Source of the DNA: Methylobacterium sp. BTF04
GTDB taxonomy: Bacteria; Pseudomonadota; Alphaproteobacteria; Rhizobiales; Beijerinckiaceae
Length of the DNA: 64,000 nt
Direction of reading: 5' to 3'
NCBI RefSeq assembly: GCF_010692745.1
Contig: NZ_JAAHTB010000013.1
Coordinates: 47,703-111,702 of the forward strand
Below the pieces are notes generated by a model, which did no database searches, was not told the DNA's origin, and worked only from the letters and a program-made list of their open reading frames with translations. The translations under genes and the position numbers were made by a program. Numbering within the stretch: the first letter of the stretch is position 1; each line of letters starts with the position of its first letter. Positions 17,671 through 26,631 of the stretch are shown one piece after another.

Positions 17671-18824
17671 ACGCCATCACGCCGAACGCCCCTGCGCTGC
17701 CGGCTCCGGTCGGGCTCCTCGCCGAGCTCACCCACCGCTGCCCCCTGCGCTGCCCTTATTGTTCGAACCCGCTCGAACTCGATCGACGTTCTGGCGAACT
17801 CGATACGGCGACATGGCAGCGGGTGCTCACGGAAGCGGCGGGGCTCGGTGTGCTCCACGTGCACCTGTCGGGGGGCGAGCCGACGGCGCGCAACGACATC
17901 GTCGAGATCACCCAGACCTGCGCCAAGCTTGGCCTGTATTCCAATCTCATCACCTCCGGTGTCGGCGGCGCGCTCGCCAAGCTCGATGCCCTCTACGATG
18001 TCGGCCTCGACCACGTGCAGCTCTCGGTGCAGGGCGTGGATGCCGCCAATGCCGAGAAGATCGGCGGCCTCAAGAACGCGCAGCCGCAAAAACTCGCCTT
18101 CGCCGAGCGGGTGACGCAGCTCGGCCTGCCGCTCACCCTCAATTCGGTGATTCACCGCGGCAACATCCACGAGGTCGAAGGCTTCATCGATCTGGCGGTG
18201 AAGCTCGGCGCCAAGCGGCTTGAGGTCGCCCACACCCAATATTACGGCTGGGCCTACGTGAACCGCGCCGCCCTGATGCCCAACAAGGCCGAGGTCGATC
18301 GCTCGATCCGGATCGTCGAGGCGGCGCGAGAGCGCCTGAAGGGCCAGCTGGTCATCGACCTCGTAGTGCCGGATTACTACGCCAAATACCCCAAGGCGTG
18401 TGCGGGCGGCTGGGGCCGCAAGCTGATCAACGTGACGCCGGCCGGCAAGGTGCTGCCCTGTCACGCGGCCGAGACGATCAAGCAGCTCGAGTTCTGGTAT
18501 GTCACCGATCATTCGCTCGGTGACATCTGGGCGAACTCACCGGCCTTCACCGCCTATCGCGGCACCGATTGGATGCAGGAGCCCTGTCGCTCCTGCGACC
18601 GACGTGAGAAGGATTGGGGCGGCTGCCGCTGCCAAGCCCTCGCGCTTGCCGGCGATGCCGCAGCCACCGATCCGGCCTGCTCGCTGTCGCCGCTTCATGC
18701 GAAGGTGCGCGAACTTGCCGTCGAGGAAGCGGCCGAGACGCCACCCGACTATACCTACCGGACGATCGGCATGAACGTGCAACCCAACGTCCGATCGCCG
18801 TTGAATGAGGAAGCGCCGCTGTGA
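17667..18824 (+). CDS. pqqE: PqqE radical SAM enzyme
   Basis: A 385-aa radical SAM/SPASM enzyme that joins Glu and Tyr of PqqA by a carbon-carbon bond. The SAM cluster motif is Cys25-x3-Cys29-x2-Cys32 in [14 protein letters not shown]. The C-terminal SPASM domain has cysteines in [27 protein letters not shown] and DPACSLSP for two further clusters. The start overlaps pqqCD by 4 nt and its stop overlaps the next gene (GTGA), so the secreted protein downstream is in the same transcript. Confidence 0.98.
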   Translation: MNAITPNAPALPAPVGLLAELTHRCPLRCPYCSNPLELDRRSGELDTATWQRVLTEAAGLGVLHVHLSGGEPTARNDIVEITQTCAKLGLYSNLITSGVGGALAKLDALYDVGLDHVQLSVQGVDAANAEKIGGLKNAQPQKLAFAERVTQLGLPLTLNSVIHRGNIHEVEGFIDLAVKLGAKRLEVAHTQYYGWAYVNRAALMPNKAEVDRSIRIVEAARERLKGQLVIDLVVPDYYAKYPKACAGGWGRKLINVTPAGKVLPCHAAETIKQLEFWYVTDHSLGDIWANSPAFTAYRGTDWMQEPCRSCDRREKDWGGCRCQALALAGDAAATDPACSLSPLHAKVRELAVEEAAETPPDYTYRTIGMNVQPNVRSPLNEEAPL

Positions 18825-19534
18825 AGCCCGTTACGATTGCCGCCTTGCTGGTGCTGGCGACTGCGCCTGCCCAGGCGCAGACCACGCCGCCGGCCGATGC
18901 GCCGGCCGTCACCAAGGCGAATACCGCCACTGCGCCCAACGCCTCGGACCTGCTGTTCGAACAGCCGCAGATGAAGAACGTCGCGCCCGGCACGCGGCTG
19001 ACCTACGATTACGTGCGTCGCAGCGGTATCTCGAAGGGGCCGTTCGGCCCGCCGATGGACGACACGATCAAGCTCGGAATCGAGCCGGGTGCCACGCCTG
19101 ACAGCCGCAACATCAACGTCCAGATGTTCTCCGGTGGCAACCGCTTCCCCGCCGGCCCATTCGAGGACATGCCGGGCAATCCGGTGATGACGCTCTTCCT
19201 CGAGCATCATCTCATCGATCTCGCCCGCGTGCTCTCGGCCAACCCGCGCTACATCAAGAATGCGATCCGCAAGTCCCTGCGCGAGAATGCGACGGTGACG
19301 GCGACGCAGGTCGATTACAAGGGCGCCAAGGTCTCCGGCTGGCGCATCGAGACCCAGCCCTTCGTCGACGACAAGATGAAGGAGCGCATGCGCGGCCTCG
19401 AGAATCTCAAATACATCTTCGTGACCTCGGACGCCGTGCCCGGCGAACTCGTCTCCATCGAGGCGCAGTCGAAGAATGCCGAGGGCGGCGAACTCCTCCA
19501 GGAGAACCTGACCTATGATCCCAACGCTGGTTGA
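18821..19534 (+). CDS. Secreted protein of unknown function, coupled to pqqE
   Basis: 237 aa starting at a GTG that overlaps the pqqE stop. It has a clear signal peptide ([17 protein letters not shown]), so it is periplasmic. The mature part has no motif I recognise; it is beta-rich, with [39 protein letters not shown] and [20 protein letters not shown]. Its coupling to the PQQ operon suggests a periplasmic job linked to PQQ enzymes or PQQ handling, which is inference. It overlaps the next secreted gene by 20 nt. Confidence 0.8.
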   Translation: MKPVTIAALLVLATAPAQAQTTPPADAPAVTKANTATAPNASDLLFEQPQMKNVAPGTRLTYDYVRRSGISKGPFGPPMDDTIKLGIEPGATPDSRNINVQMFSGGNRFPAGPFEDMPGNPVMTLFLEHHLIDLARVLSANPRYIKNAIRKSLRENATVTATQVDYKGAKVSGWRIETQPFVDDKMKERMRGLENLKYIFVTSDAVPGELVSIEAQSKNAEGGELLQENLTYDPNAG

Positions 19535-19886
19535 GCGCCTCGCGCTCGGCGCCGCCGCGCTGATGCTCCTCGCGACGCCGCTGGCCGCCGCTGAGCTCGA
19601 GAACGACTATCCCACCGAGACGCGGGCCGATTACATCTTCGGCTGCATGGCGGCCAACGGACAATCGCGTGAATCGCTCTCGCGTTGTTCGTGCTCGCTC
19701 GACGCGCTCGCGGCGATCCTGCCTTACGACAAGTATGTCCAGGCGAGCACGGTGCTCTCCATGCGCCAGGGCGTCGGAGCGCGGGCGAACGAGTTCAAGT
19801 CGACCAAGGTGTTCGACGACAAGGTCGCGGATCTGCGACGGGCTCAGGCCGAGGCCGAAATCCGCTGCTATCGCGGCGGAGCTTGA
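19515..19886 (+). CDS. Small secreted cysteine-containing protein
   Basis: 123 aa with a signal peptide (LALGAAALMLLATPLAAA) and a mature domain of about 95 residues. Four cysteines stand out: one in YIFGCMAANGQS, two in the CSC of LSRCSCSLDALA, and one near the end (IRCYRGGA). That points to a disulphide-bonded periplasmic protein. It overlaps the preceding gene, so the two probably act together. Function unknown; it could be a small partner of a periplasmic dehydrogenase, but nothing in the sequence proves this. Confidence 0.75.
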   Translation: MIPTLVERLALGAAALMLLATPLAAAELENDYPTETRADYIFGCMAANGQSRESLSRCSCSLDALAAILPYDKYVQASTVLSMRQGVGARANEFKSTKVFDDKVADLRRAQAEAEIRCYRGGA

Positions 19887-20025
19887 CGAAACGCGCGGCG
19901 GCATGGCCGTTGCTCCCGCTGCGTAATCGGGCCAAAGCAGGCGCGACCACTCCCGGATGAGCGCCTGCGGCGCGGTGCTGCGTTCTCTTCGGGGAGCGTC
20001 CCGCGTCCCGACCCGAAGAGGCTCC

Positions 20026-20862
20026 GTGCCCCCTCCTCCTTCGCACCTTCAGACCCTGCTGCCCGATCTCGGCCAGCGCGTGCTCGTCATGGGCATTCTC
20101 AATGTCACGCCGGATTCGTTCTCCGATGGCGGCCGGTTCGACGGGCTAGAGGCCGCGCGGCTCCAGGCGGATGCGCTGGTGGCCGAGGGTGCGGCCCTCG
20201 TCGACATCGGCGGGGAATCGACCCGGCCTGGTCATACCCCCATCTCGGCCGAAGAGGAGCAGGCCCGCATCCTGCCGGTGATCCGCGATCTCGCCGCGCG
20301 CCTGCCGGTGCCGATCTCCATCGACACTTACAAGGCCGCCACCGCGCGGGTGGCGCTGGAAGCCGGGGCGCGTCTCGTCAACGACGTCTGGGGCCTGCAG
20401 CGCGAGCCCGAGATCGCCCATGTGGCGGCCGCGCACGGCGCACCCGTGATGGTGATGCATAACCGCGAGACCATCGAGCCCGAGATCGACATCGTCGCCG
20501 ACATGCTGCGCTTCTTTGAGAAGTCCCTTGCCATCGCTCGCAAGGCCGGCATCCGGGATGCCGACATCGCGCTCGATCCGGGCATCGGGTTCGGTAAGAG
20601 CTGGGCTCAGCATCTCGAAGCTCTGAGGCGGCTGCCCGAGATCGTCGCCCTGGGCTTTCCCGTCCTCGTCGGCGTCTCGCGAAAGTCCCTGCTCGGCCGC
20701 CTCCACAGCACTGAGACGAAGCCGGCTGACCGTCTGTTCAGCTCGGTGGCGAGCCACGTGCTGGCCGCGACCCTTGGCGCGGCCATCGTCCGTGTCCACG
20801 ATGTCGGTCCCCATGTGGACGCCCTGCGCGTCGTCGATGCCGTGATGCGAAAGCCCGTATGA
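20026..20862 (+). CDS. folP: Dihydropteroate synthase
   Basis: Joins p-aminobenzoate to dihydropterin pyrophosphate in folate synthesis; because H4MPT and folate pathways share precursors, its place here is notable. The signature LVMGILNVTPDSFSDGGRF is near the N-terminus, followed by DIGGESTRPGHTPIS, PISIDTYKAA, ALDPGIGFGK and GVSRKSLLG. The start is unsettled: GTG 20026 gives 278 aa and agrees with family length, while ATG 19957 would add an Arg-rich 23-residue tail. Confidence 0.95.
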   Translation: MPPPPSHLQTLLPDLGQRVLVMGILNVTPDSFSDGGRFDGLEAARLQADALVAEGAALVDIGGESTRPGHTPISAEEEQARILPVIRDLAARLPVPISIDTYKAATARVALEAGARLVNDVWGLQREPEIAHVAAAHGAPVMVMHNRETIEPEIDIVADMLRFFEKSLAIARKAGIRDADIALDPGIGFGKSWAQHLEALRRLPEIVALGFPVLVGVSRKSLLGRLHSTETKPADRLFSSVASHVLAATLGAAIVRVHDVGPHVDALRVVDAVMRKPV

Positions 20863-21248
20863 GTCAGTCCCTTCCCGGCGACCGCATTCTCGTCCAGCGC
20901 ATCGCGGTCTTTGCCTATCACGGCCTGCTGGAGGAAGAGGCGCGCATCGGCCAGCGCTTCTACATTTCGCTCGATTGCCGGCTCGACCTGGCCCGGGCCG
21001 GCCGGTCCGACGAGGTTGCCCACACGGTCAGCTATGCCGATCTCACCGAGATCGTGACCCGCATCGCCACGCAGCAGCGATTCGCTCTGATCGAGGCCCT
21101 GGCCGAGGCGATCGCCACCGAGATCCTGGCGCGGCACGCGGCCGTCGAGGTCTTGAGCGTGCGGGTGGACAAGCCGAGCGCCCCGGTGCCGGCGGTGATC
21201 GACGGCGTCGCCATCGAAATCACCCGCAGCCGGAATCCCGCGCGATGA
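20859..21248 (+). CDS. folB: Dihydroneopterin aldolase
   Basis: A 129-aa enzyme that cleaves dihydroneopterin to hydroxymethyldihydropterin. Typical motifs are RIAVFAYHGLLEEEARIGQRF at the N-terminus (catalytic Glu in the HG-x-EE stretch), TVSYADLTEIV, FALIEALAEAIA, and VRVDKPSAPVPAVIDGV. The ATG overlaps the folP stop, and its own stop overlaps folK, so folP-folB-folK is one translationally coupled unit. Confidence 0.96.
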   Translation: MSQSLPGDRILVQRIAVFAYHGLLEEEARIGQRFYISLDCRLDLARAGRSDEVAHTVSYADLTEIVTRIATQQRFALIEALAEAIATEILARHAAVEVLSVRVDKPSAPVPAVIDGVAIEITRSRNPAR

Positions 21249-21718
21249 AGGCGGCCTATCTTGGCCTCGGCAGCAACATCGGCGACAAGGCCGCGACCAT
21301 CGCCGAGGCGATCGCGCGGCTTGCCGCGACGCCGGGCATCCGCCTCACCGCCCGCTCGTCCGACTACCGGACACCTCCCTGGGGAGACACCGACCAGGAC
21401 TGGTTTCTGAACGCTGCCATCGGCGTCGAGACAGACCTGACGCCCCACGCCCTGTTGGAGGCGGGCCTCGCCATCGAGACCGCCATGGGCCGTGTCCGCG
21501 AGCGCCGCTGGGGGCCGCGGGTCATCGACATCGACGTGCTGTCCTATGCGGGCGCCGAGATCGCTGACGAGCGCCTCGTGCTGCCGCACCGGTTCGTTCG
21601 TGAGCGGGCCTTCGTGCTGGTGCCACTCGCCGAAATCGCCCCCGACCTGAGGATCGGCCCCGAGACGGTGGTGGAGGCTCTGGCCAAACTCGATGCCAGC
21701 GGAATCGAGCGGGTCTAA
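21245..21718 (+). CDS. folK: Hydroxymethyldihydropterin pyrophosphokinase
   Basis: A 157-aa kinase that activates hydroxymethyldihydropterin for FolP. The start AYLGLGSNIGDKAATIAEAI, the core DWFLNAAIGVET, and the metal site ERRWGPRVIDIDVLSY followed by LPHRFVRERAFVLVPLAEIA are all canonical. It is the last gene of the fol unit and ends at a two-way terminator facing xoxJ. Confidence 0.97.
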   Translation: MKAAYLGLGSNIGDKAATIAEAIARLAATPGIRLTARSSDYRTPPWGDTDQDWFLNAAIGVETDLTPHALLEAGLAIETAMGRVRERRWGPRVIDIDVLSYAGAEIADERLVLPHRFVRERAFVLVPLAEIAPDLRIGPETVVEALAKLDASGIERV

Positions 21719-21727
21719 TCGCCCAAA

Positions 21728-21759
21728 GAAACAGCCGGAGCTTTCGCCCCGGCTGTTTC
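21728..21759. terminator. Bidirectional terminator between folK and xoxJ
   Basis: GAAACAGCCGG (21728-21738) and CCGGCTGTTTC (21749-21759) form a perfect 11-bp stem with a 10-nt loop. The A-rich left arm and T-rich right arm make it work in both directions between these converging genes. Confidence 0.85.
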
Positions 21760-21772
21760 TGAAGTTAGGGAC

Positions 21773-22627
21773 TTAAGGCTTGGCTGCTGGGAGCAGCGTA
21801 TTGCCTTCTTCTTCCAGGAGCGGGACGTCGTACTCCCGCAAGACCGCCTCGATATCGGCGCGGCGCTTGCGCAGGATCGCGTTGAGGCTGCGCTTCCAGT
21901 CGTTTTCTTCCATCCGCACCCCCATGGCGATGCGGAAGGTGAGCGGTGGCCGGTCGGGCTCTTCCAGCAGCGGGACGACCTGCATCGCGACGCCGCTCTG
22001 CTTGGCCAGCCAGCCGGCGGCCGGTCCCCAAAGGATCGCCGCGTCGGTCTTCTTCTCCGCGAGGTCGGCGATGGCCTCGGCCGCGATGGTCTGATGCTTC
22101 CGCGCCGGATCGAGCTGATACGGAGCGTAGGCCTTCATCGTGCTCACGAGCCCAAGATCGCCCATTCGGTTCACCGGTGGCGTCCCGCCGATCACCCCGA
22201 TGACCTTGCCCTTGAGCCGGGGATCGTCGAGGCGCTTGACGCCGTCGAACTCGCCCTTGCGCGTGATCAGGGTGTAGGCGGACCGGTAATACGGGTTGGT
22301 ATGCTGAACGAGTTCGCCACCGGCGGCCGAGCCGATGATCACGTCGCACAATCCGGTGCCGAGGGTGTTGCGGACGAACCCCGGTCCCTGCGTCAGCCAA
22401 TAATAGCGGACCTTGACCTTCAGCTCGTCGGCGACGATGGCGGCGATCTTGTTCTCGAACCCGTCCTCCTTGCGCTCGGAGAACGGCATGTTGCCGGGGT
22501 CTCCGCAGACGCGCAGAACGTCGGTGGTGACGAGGTCGGGAAGCGATTGTGCCAAGGCCGGTCGCGCCCCTGCCGACATCAGCAGGAGCGCGGCGAGCGG
22601 GGCCGCGAAATGCCCTGAGCGCATCAT
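21773..22627 (-). CDS. xoxJ: XoxJ/MxaJ-type periplasmic solute-binding-like protein
   Basis: 284 aa, with a signal peptide (LAALLLMSAGARPALAQ) and a family-3 solute-binding fold: LRVCGDPGNMPFSERKEDGF at the mature start, TGLCDVIIGSAAGGELVQ, and ILWGPAAGWLAKQSG. MxaJ/XoxJ proteins are encoded with methanol dehydrogenases and are thought to help activate or assemble the enzyme rather than import a solute. It is last in xoxF-xoxG-xoxJ; its ATG (22627) overlaps the xoxG stop by one base. A second ATG follows at once (MMRSG). Confidence 0.93.
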   Translation of the reverse strand: MMRSGHFAAPLAALLLMSAGARPALAQSLPDLVTTDVLRVCGDPGNMPFSERKEDGFENKIAAIVADELKVKVRYYWLTQGPGFVRNTLGTGLCDVIIGSAAGGELVQHTNPYYRSAYTLITRKGEFDGVKRLDDPRLKGKVIGVIGGTPPVNRMGDLGLVSTMKAYAPYQLDPARKHQTIAAEAIADLAEKKTDAAILWGPAAGWLAKQSGVAMQVVPLLEEPDRPPLTFRIAMGVRMEENDWKRSLNAILRKRRADIEAVLREYDVPLLEEEGNTLLPAAKP

Positions 22628-23256
22628 TAGCCGCCCAGGCACTCCTTCTCCGCCTTCTTGGCGGCTTCCGGCTTCTCTTCCTTGTCGTTCGGGCGCACGC
22701 GGGGCATCGCGCCGGACGCGCGGGCCTTCAGGTACACGTACAGATCGTCGGCGTAGCACATGACGTTCTTGTTCTCGCCGAAGGCGGGCATGACCTTCTG
22801 CTCGCTCGAGCTGACGTCCTGCTTCCCGCCGGCGAGGATGCCGATGAACTCCTCGTAGGAGAGGTGCTTGAGCGAGTCCTTCAGGGCCGGGGCGTAGGTG
22901 GAACCCATGCCGTCCGGGCCGTGGCAGACGTGGCACTCGGCATGATAGCGGCGGTAGCCGGAATAGGCGTACCAATCGAACTTCTTGCCATCGTTGGTGA
23001 TGTGATAGGTCGGGTGACCTTCTGCATCGGAATACTTGCCGTCATCGACTTTCACTGCCGTGAACTTGTCGATCAGCGTGGCGTCTTTATCAGTATTGTT
23101 GGGATCGAGCTGGTTCGCCACCGCGGGATTGGCAGCAGGCTTGGCGTCTTCCGACCGAACGGCAACGGTGGAGGCAAGGGCCATGACGAGGGCGGCCACG
23201 AGCGGACGGATGGCGGCTTTGCTTTCGTACTGCAACGACGTTTCTCCCAGGAGCAT
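22627..23256 (-). CDS. xoxG: Cytochrome c XoxG, electron acceptor of XoxF
   Basis: 209 aa, periplasmic mono-haem cytochrome c. A hydrophobic leader (RPLVAALVMALASTVAV) is followed by a long acidic stretch and the haem site Cys108-x2-Cys111-His112 (AECHVCHGPDGMGS). A methionine in KVMPAFGENKNV is a candidate axial ligand. It accepts electrons from XoxF and passes them to the terminal oxidase. The start at 23256 adds about 15 residues before the leader; an internal start is possible. It is 113 nt downstream of the xoxF stop. Confidence 0.93.
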   Translation of the reverse strand: MLLGETSLQYESKAAIRPLVAALVMALASTVAVRSEDAKPAANPAVANQLDPNNTDKDATLIDKFTAVKVDDGKYSDAEGHPTYHITNDGKKFDWYAYSGYRRYHAECHVCHGPDGMGSTYAPALKDSLKHLSYEEFIGILAGGKQDVSSSEQKVMPAFGENKNVMCYADDLYVYLKARASGAMPRVRPNDKEEKPEAAKKAEKECLGG

Positions 23257-23369
23257 TCATCGATCCATACGACCGACGTTCGAAGTGTTCTTAACAGCGA
23301 CCTAATCATAAAGATGCCGGCGCGGAAACCCGCGCCGGCACCCAAACACCTAAGGCTTCGTGCGACCGA

Positions 23370-25172
23370 TTAGTTCGGCAGCGAGAAGACGGTCAGCTGA
23401 CCACCCAGGTTGGTGTAGTTCGAGAGGGCGGCGTAACCACCCACCGCGCCGAGACCGGCGTTCGGGTCGGTCAGGCCGGCTGCGAGGCCGATGCCGGCCC
23501 ATCCACCAACACCCGACAGGATGCCGACGAACTGCTTGCCCTTATGGGTGTAGGTCATCACGTTGCCGATGATGCCCGACGGGGTCTTGAACTTGTAGAG
23601 TTCCTTACCCGTCTTGGCGTCGACAGCCTTCAGGTAGCCCTCGAGGGTACCGTAGAAGACCACGTCACCGGCGGTGGCGAGAGCGCCCGACCAAACCGAG
23701 AACTGCTCGGCGTTCGACCACTTGATCTTACCGGCGACGCCATCCCAAGCGATGAAGTTACCCATGCCGCCATGGCTGTTCGGGGCAGGGTACATCGCGA
23801 GAGTCGCACCGACGTAGGGCTGGCCGGGGGTGTAGGACACCCGGAACGGCTCGTAGTCCATGCAGACGTGGTTGGTGGGCACGTAGAACAGGTTGGTCTT
23901 GGGCGAGAACGCAGCAGGCTGCTGGTCCTTGGTGCCGAGAGCGGCGGGGCAGATACCCTTGGAGTTGGTATCTTCACCGTTCTGCTCGGTGGAGTACTTG
24001 GCCTGGACGAGCGGGCGACCGTAGGTCTTGGAGCCCTTGTCCATGTCGACCTTGGAGGCCCAGTTCACCACCGGATCGAACTTCTCGGCAACCAGGAGCT
24101 CGCCGGTGGCGCGATCGAGGGTGTAGCCGAAGCCGTTACGATCGAAGTGCGTGAGGAGCGGACGCTCCTTGCCGTCAACCTTCTGATCCGTGAGGATCAT
24201 CTCGTTGATGCCATCGTAATCCCACTCGTCGTGGGGGGTCATCTGGTAGACCCACTTGGCCGCGCCGGTGTCGGGGTTACGTGCCCAAATGGTCATCGAC
24301 CACTTGTTGTCGCCCGGACGCTGCTTGGGGTTCCAGGTCGAGGGGTTGCCCGAACCGTAATACATCAGGTCGAGCTTGGGATCGTAGGAGAACCAGCCCC
24401 AGGTGCAACCGCCACCGGTCTTCCACTGGTCGCCTTCCCAGGTCTTCAGGGACGAGTCCTTGCCGACCGGCTTGCCGAGCGACGTGGTCTTCTCGCCGTC
24501 CATGATCATCTGCTCGTCGGTGCCGACGGAATAGCCGCGCCACACCTTCTTGCCCGTCTTGGCGTCGTAGGCGGTGACGTGGCACTGCACGCCGAACTCG
24601 CCGCCGGAGATGCCGACGATGATCTTGTCCTTCACCGGAAGAACGGTAGCGGTGTTGGTCTCACCCTTCTTGGGGTCGCCGTTGACGACGGACCAGTTCA
24701 CCTTGCCGGACTTGGCGTCGAGCGAGACGACAGTGGTGTCGGCCTGGTGCAGGATGATGGCGCCGTCGGAGTAGGCGAGACCACGGTTGACCGTGTCACA
24801 GCACATCACCGGGATGACGCTCGGATCCTGCTTGGGCTCGTACTTCCAAACGATCACGCCGTCCTTATCGAGGTCGAGGGCGTAGACGATGTTCGGGAAG
24901 GGGGTGTGCACGTACATCATGTTGCCGATGACGAGGGGCGAACCCTCGTGGCCGCGCAGCACGCCGGTCGAGAACGTCCAGGCGACCTGCAACTGCTTGA
25001 CGTTGCTGGCGTTGATCTGGTCGAGCTTCGAATAACGGGTGTTGGCGTAGTCGACCGTCTGAAGCGCTTGGTCGCCCGGGTTGGCGAGGTGCTTCATCAG
25101 GTCTTCGTTGGCGAGGGCGGGGGCCGAAGCCACCAGACCGGCGCCGAGTGCGAGAAGATGGACCGCTCTCAT
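23370..25172 (-). CDS. xoxF: Lanthanide-dependent, PQQ-containing methanol dehydrogenase XoxF
   Basis: A 600-aa periplasmic enzyme oxidising methanol. Signal peptide [19 protein letters not shown]. The metal site is visible: Glu192 ([11 protein letters not shown]), Asn276 ([10 protein letters not shown]), and Asp318 plus Asp320 in [10 protein letters not shown]. The extra Asp320 is the XoxF hallmark that binds a lanthanide; calcium-type MxaF has Ala there. Vicinal Cys124-Cys125 (PVMCCDTVN) form the redox disulphide. Blades of the beta-propeller repeat as [16 protein letters not shown] and [11 protein letters not shown]. The ATG at 25172 has a GGAGGA ribosome site; the open frame upstream is not protein-like. 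A 680-bp region precedes it. Confidence 0.98.
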   Translation of the reverse strand: MRAVHLLALGAGLVASAPALANEDLMKHLANPGDQALQTVDYANTRYSKLDQINASNVKQLQVAWTFSTGVLRGHEGSPLVIGNMMYVHTPFPNIVYALDLDKDGVIVWKYEPKQDPSVIPVMCCDTVNRGLAYSDGAIILHQADTTVVSLDAKSGKVNWSVVNGDPKKGETNTATVLPVKDKIIVGISGGEFGVQCHVTAYDAKTGKKVWRGYSVGTDEQMIMDGEKTTSLGKPVGKDSSLKTWEGDQWKTGGGCTWGWFSYDPKLDLMYYGSGNPSTWNPKQRPGDNKWSMTIWARNPDTGAAKWVYQMTPHDEWDYDGINEMILTDQKVDGKERPLLTHFDRNGFGYTLDRATGELLVAEKFDPVVNWASKVDMDKGSKTYGRPLVQAKYSTEQNGEDTNSKGICPAALGTKDQQPAAFSPKTNLFYVPTNHVCMDYEPFRVSYTPGQPYVGATLAMYPAPNSHGGMGNFIAWDGVAGKIKWSNAEQFSVWSGALATAGDVVFYGTLEGYLKAVDAKTGKELYKFKTPSGIIGNVMTYTHKGKQFVGILSGVGGWAGIGLAAGLTDPNAGLGAVGGYAALSNYTNLGGQLTVFSLPN

Positions 25173-25854
25173 GCATTCCTCCGACAGGTCTTTACAGCCG
25201 GCATCACACTCAAAAAGAGTTGCGACGAACGATGCGACCTGATGTTTGCGACAGGGATGTTTAGCTTCGATAGCGGGCGAACGACGGAACGAGGGGCCAG
25301 TGTGACCCGGATTCAATCGTCTTGGCCAAGGACCGCTATCCCTTTGCGGCGCCCCTCGAAACCGAAGCTTGAATGAACTCTAAGAAAAATTCGGGCGGCG
25401 TCAACTCGCTTTGGCACGTCCGACCGAGGCTTCATTCAAGTCCTCGTTATCAAGAGCTTGCCATGAGCCAGCTATCGTGCCCCGCAATATCCCTTTGTGC
25501 GCCGCAATATCGATGGGTCGCGGAGAAAATACTTTTCGAAGTGAACGGATCGATTATGCGGTGGGTGCATGATGGTGTGCCCGAATCGATCAGGCCATGC
25601 TTCTTGCTGCGGAGATCTGCCGTGTCGGCTGGTTGAGCCTCGTTCGGCGGTCAGCACACGATTCTCGCCATGAACGATAATGCAATGGGGTCGGGCGTGC
25701 CGTGTGCGCTCCAACCCATCGCTCGTCGGTACGTTCACCGGGGCGTGGCACCGGATGCGCCTTCTCGCCGCACAGGCTTTCGGTATTTCCTACGCAGGGC
25801 GACGATCGTCCGGAGACGGCACTCCGCACGCGTCCGAGCACTTTAGTCCCGCCT
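25173..25854. promoter_or_regulatory. Region upstream of xoxF (no gene seen)
   Basis: About 680 bp between the xoxF start and the ABC transporter gene. Short open frames here lack ribosome sites and have unconvincing composition. It is more AT-rich than its surroundings around 25370-25570. On the minus strand, TTGACG (25404-25399) could be a -35, but the hexamer 17 bp further (AGAGTT) is a poor -10. A 15-bp direct repeat lies about 300 bp upstream of the xoxF start. Confidence 0.55.
25477..25511. repeat. 15-bp direct repeat with 20-bp period upstream of xoxF
   Basis: GTGCCCCGCAATATC (25477-25491) and GTGCGCCGCAATATC (25497-25511) match at 14 of 15 positions and start exactly 20 bp apart. Two copies on the same DNA face look like a regulator operator. 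No third copy is present on either side at that spacing. Confidence 0.65.
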
Positions 25855-26631
25855 TTAGCCGGCGATGACGCCGGGATAGCGACTCGCCAGGGCGGCGCGC
25901 TGCGACTCGACCCAGCTCCGATCCCGCTCCCGGCGGGGCCGATCGAGCGGCACCGCCGCGATCAGACTCGCCGGTCGTGCCGAGACCAGGAGGAGCCGGT
26001 CGGCGATCTCGATGGCCTCGCCGACATTGTGCGTGACCATCAGCACGCTCATGCCGGCCCGCGTCACGCTCTCCACTACGAGGGCCCGCAGGGCCGCGGC
26101 GGCCGTGTCGTCGAGGGAGACGAACGGCTCGTCGAGGATGAGGATGCGGGGCTCCAGGGCGAGCGCGCGTGCGAGGGCCACGCGCCGTGCCATCCCGAGT
26201 GAGAGCGCACCGGGGTAGCGCGTGCGCCAGGGAGTCAATCCGAGCGACGCGAACAGCGCGTCGAGATCGCGCCCCCGCTCCGCCCGCGGCAACGCAAGGC
26301 GAACGTTGTGCTCGACACTGCGCCACGGCAGCAGCCGCGGCTCCTGGAACACCATGGCGATCCCGGCCTCTGCCGGGTCGGGCGTCACGCTGCCGGTATA
26401 GGCATGGTCGAGCCCGAGGAGGATGCGCAGGGTCGTGGTCTTGCCCGCGCCGGAGGGACCGATGAGACAGGCGATCTCCCCCGGTTCGATGGAGAAGGCG
26501 AGGTTGCGCACCGCCTCCACCGGCTCCGGACCGCCAGCGCCGTAGACCTTGGAGGCAATGTCGACGCTCAGGACCACCTGAGTCTTCATCTCAGCGCCAC
26601 TGACGGATTTCTCAGCGCCACCGGCGGACAT
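25855..26631 (-). CDS. ABC transporter ATP-binding protein (nitrate/sulfonate/taurine type)
   Basis: 258 aa. Walker A in CLIGPSGAGKTTTLRILLG, Q-loop in MVFQEPRLLPWRS, a slightly degenerate signature ALSLGMARRVALARAL (LSLGM instead of LSGGQ), Walker B ILILDEPFVSLDD, and the H-loop LMVTHNVGEA. It powers the importer formed with the permease and binding protein next to it. I use the ATG at 26631, which has a GGAAG site and overlaps the permease by 20 nt; ATG 26589 (MKTQVV) is the alternative, and the sequence between them is a small tandem duplication. Confidence 0.88.
   Translation of the reverse strand: MSAGGAEKSVSGAEMKTQVVLSVDIASKVYGAGGPEPVEAVRNLAFSIEPGEIACLIGPSGAGKTTTLRILLGLDHAYTGSVTPDPAEAGIAMVFQEPRLLPWRSVEHNVRLALPRAERGRDLDALFASLGLTPWRTRYPGALSLGMARRVALARALALEPRILILDEPFVSLDDTAAAALRALVVESVTRAGMSVLMVTHNVGEAIEIADRLLLVSARPASLIAAVPLDRPRRERDRSWVESQRAALASRYPGVIAG

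Noticed and set aside
23544..25376. 610-codon open frame on the plus strand opposite xoxF
   Set aside because: It mirrors xoxF codons (rich in Val, Gly, Asp, His, Arg), has no ribosome site, and has no domain; high-GC genes commonly leave the antisense frame open.
25472..25738. Short open frames in the xoxF upstream region
   Set aside because: No ribosome sites, no conserved-looking sequence, and they overlap the phased repeat and promoter area.
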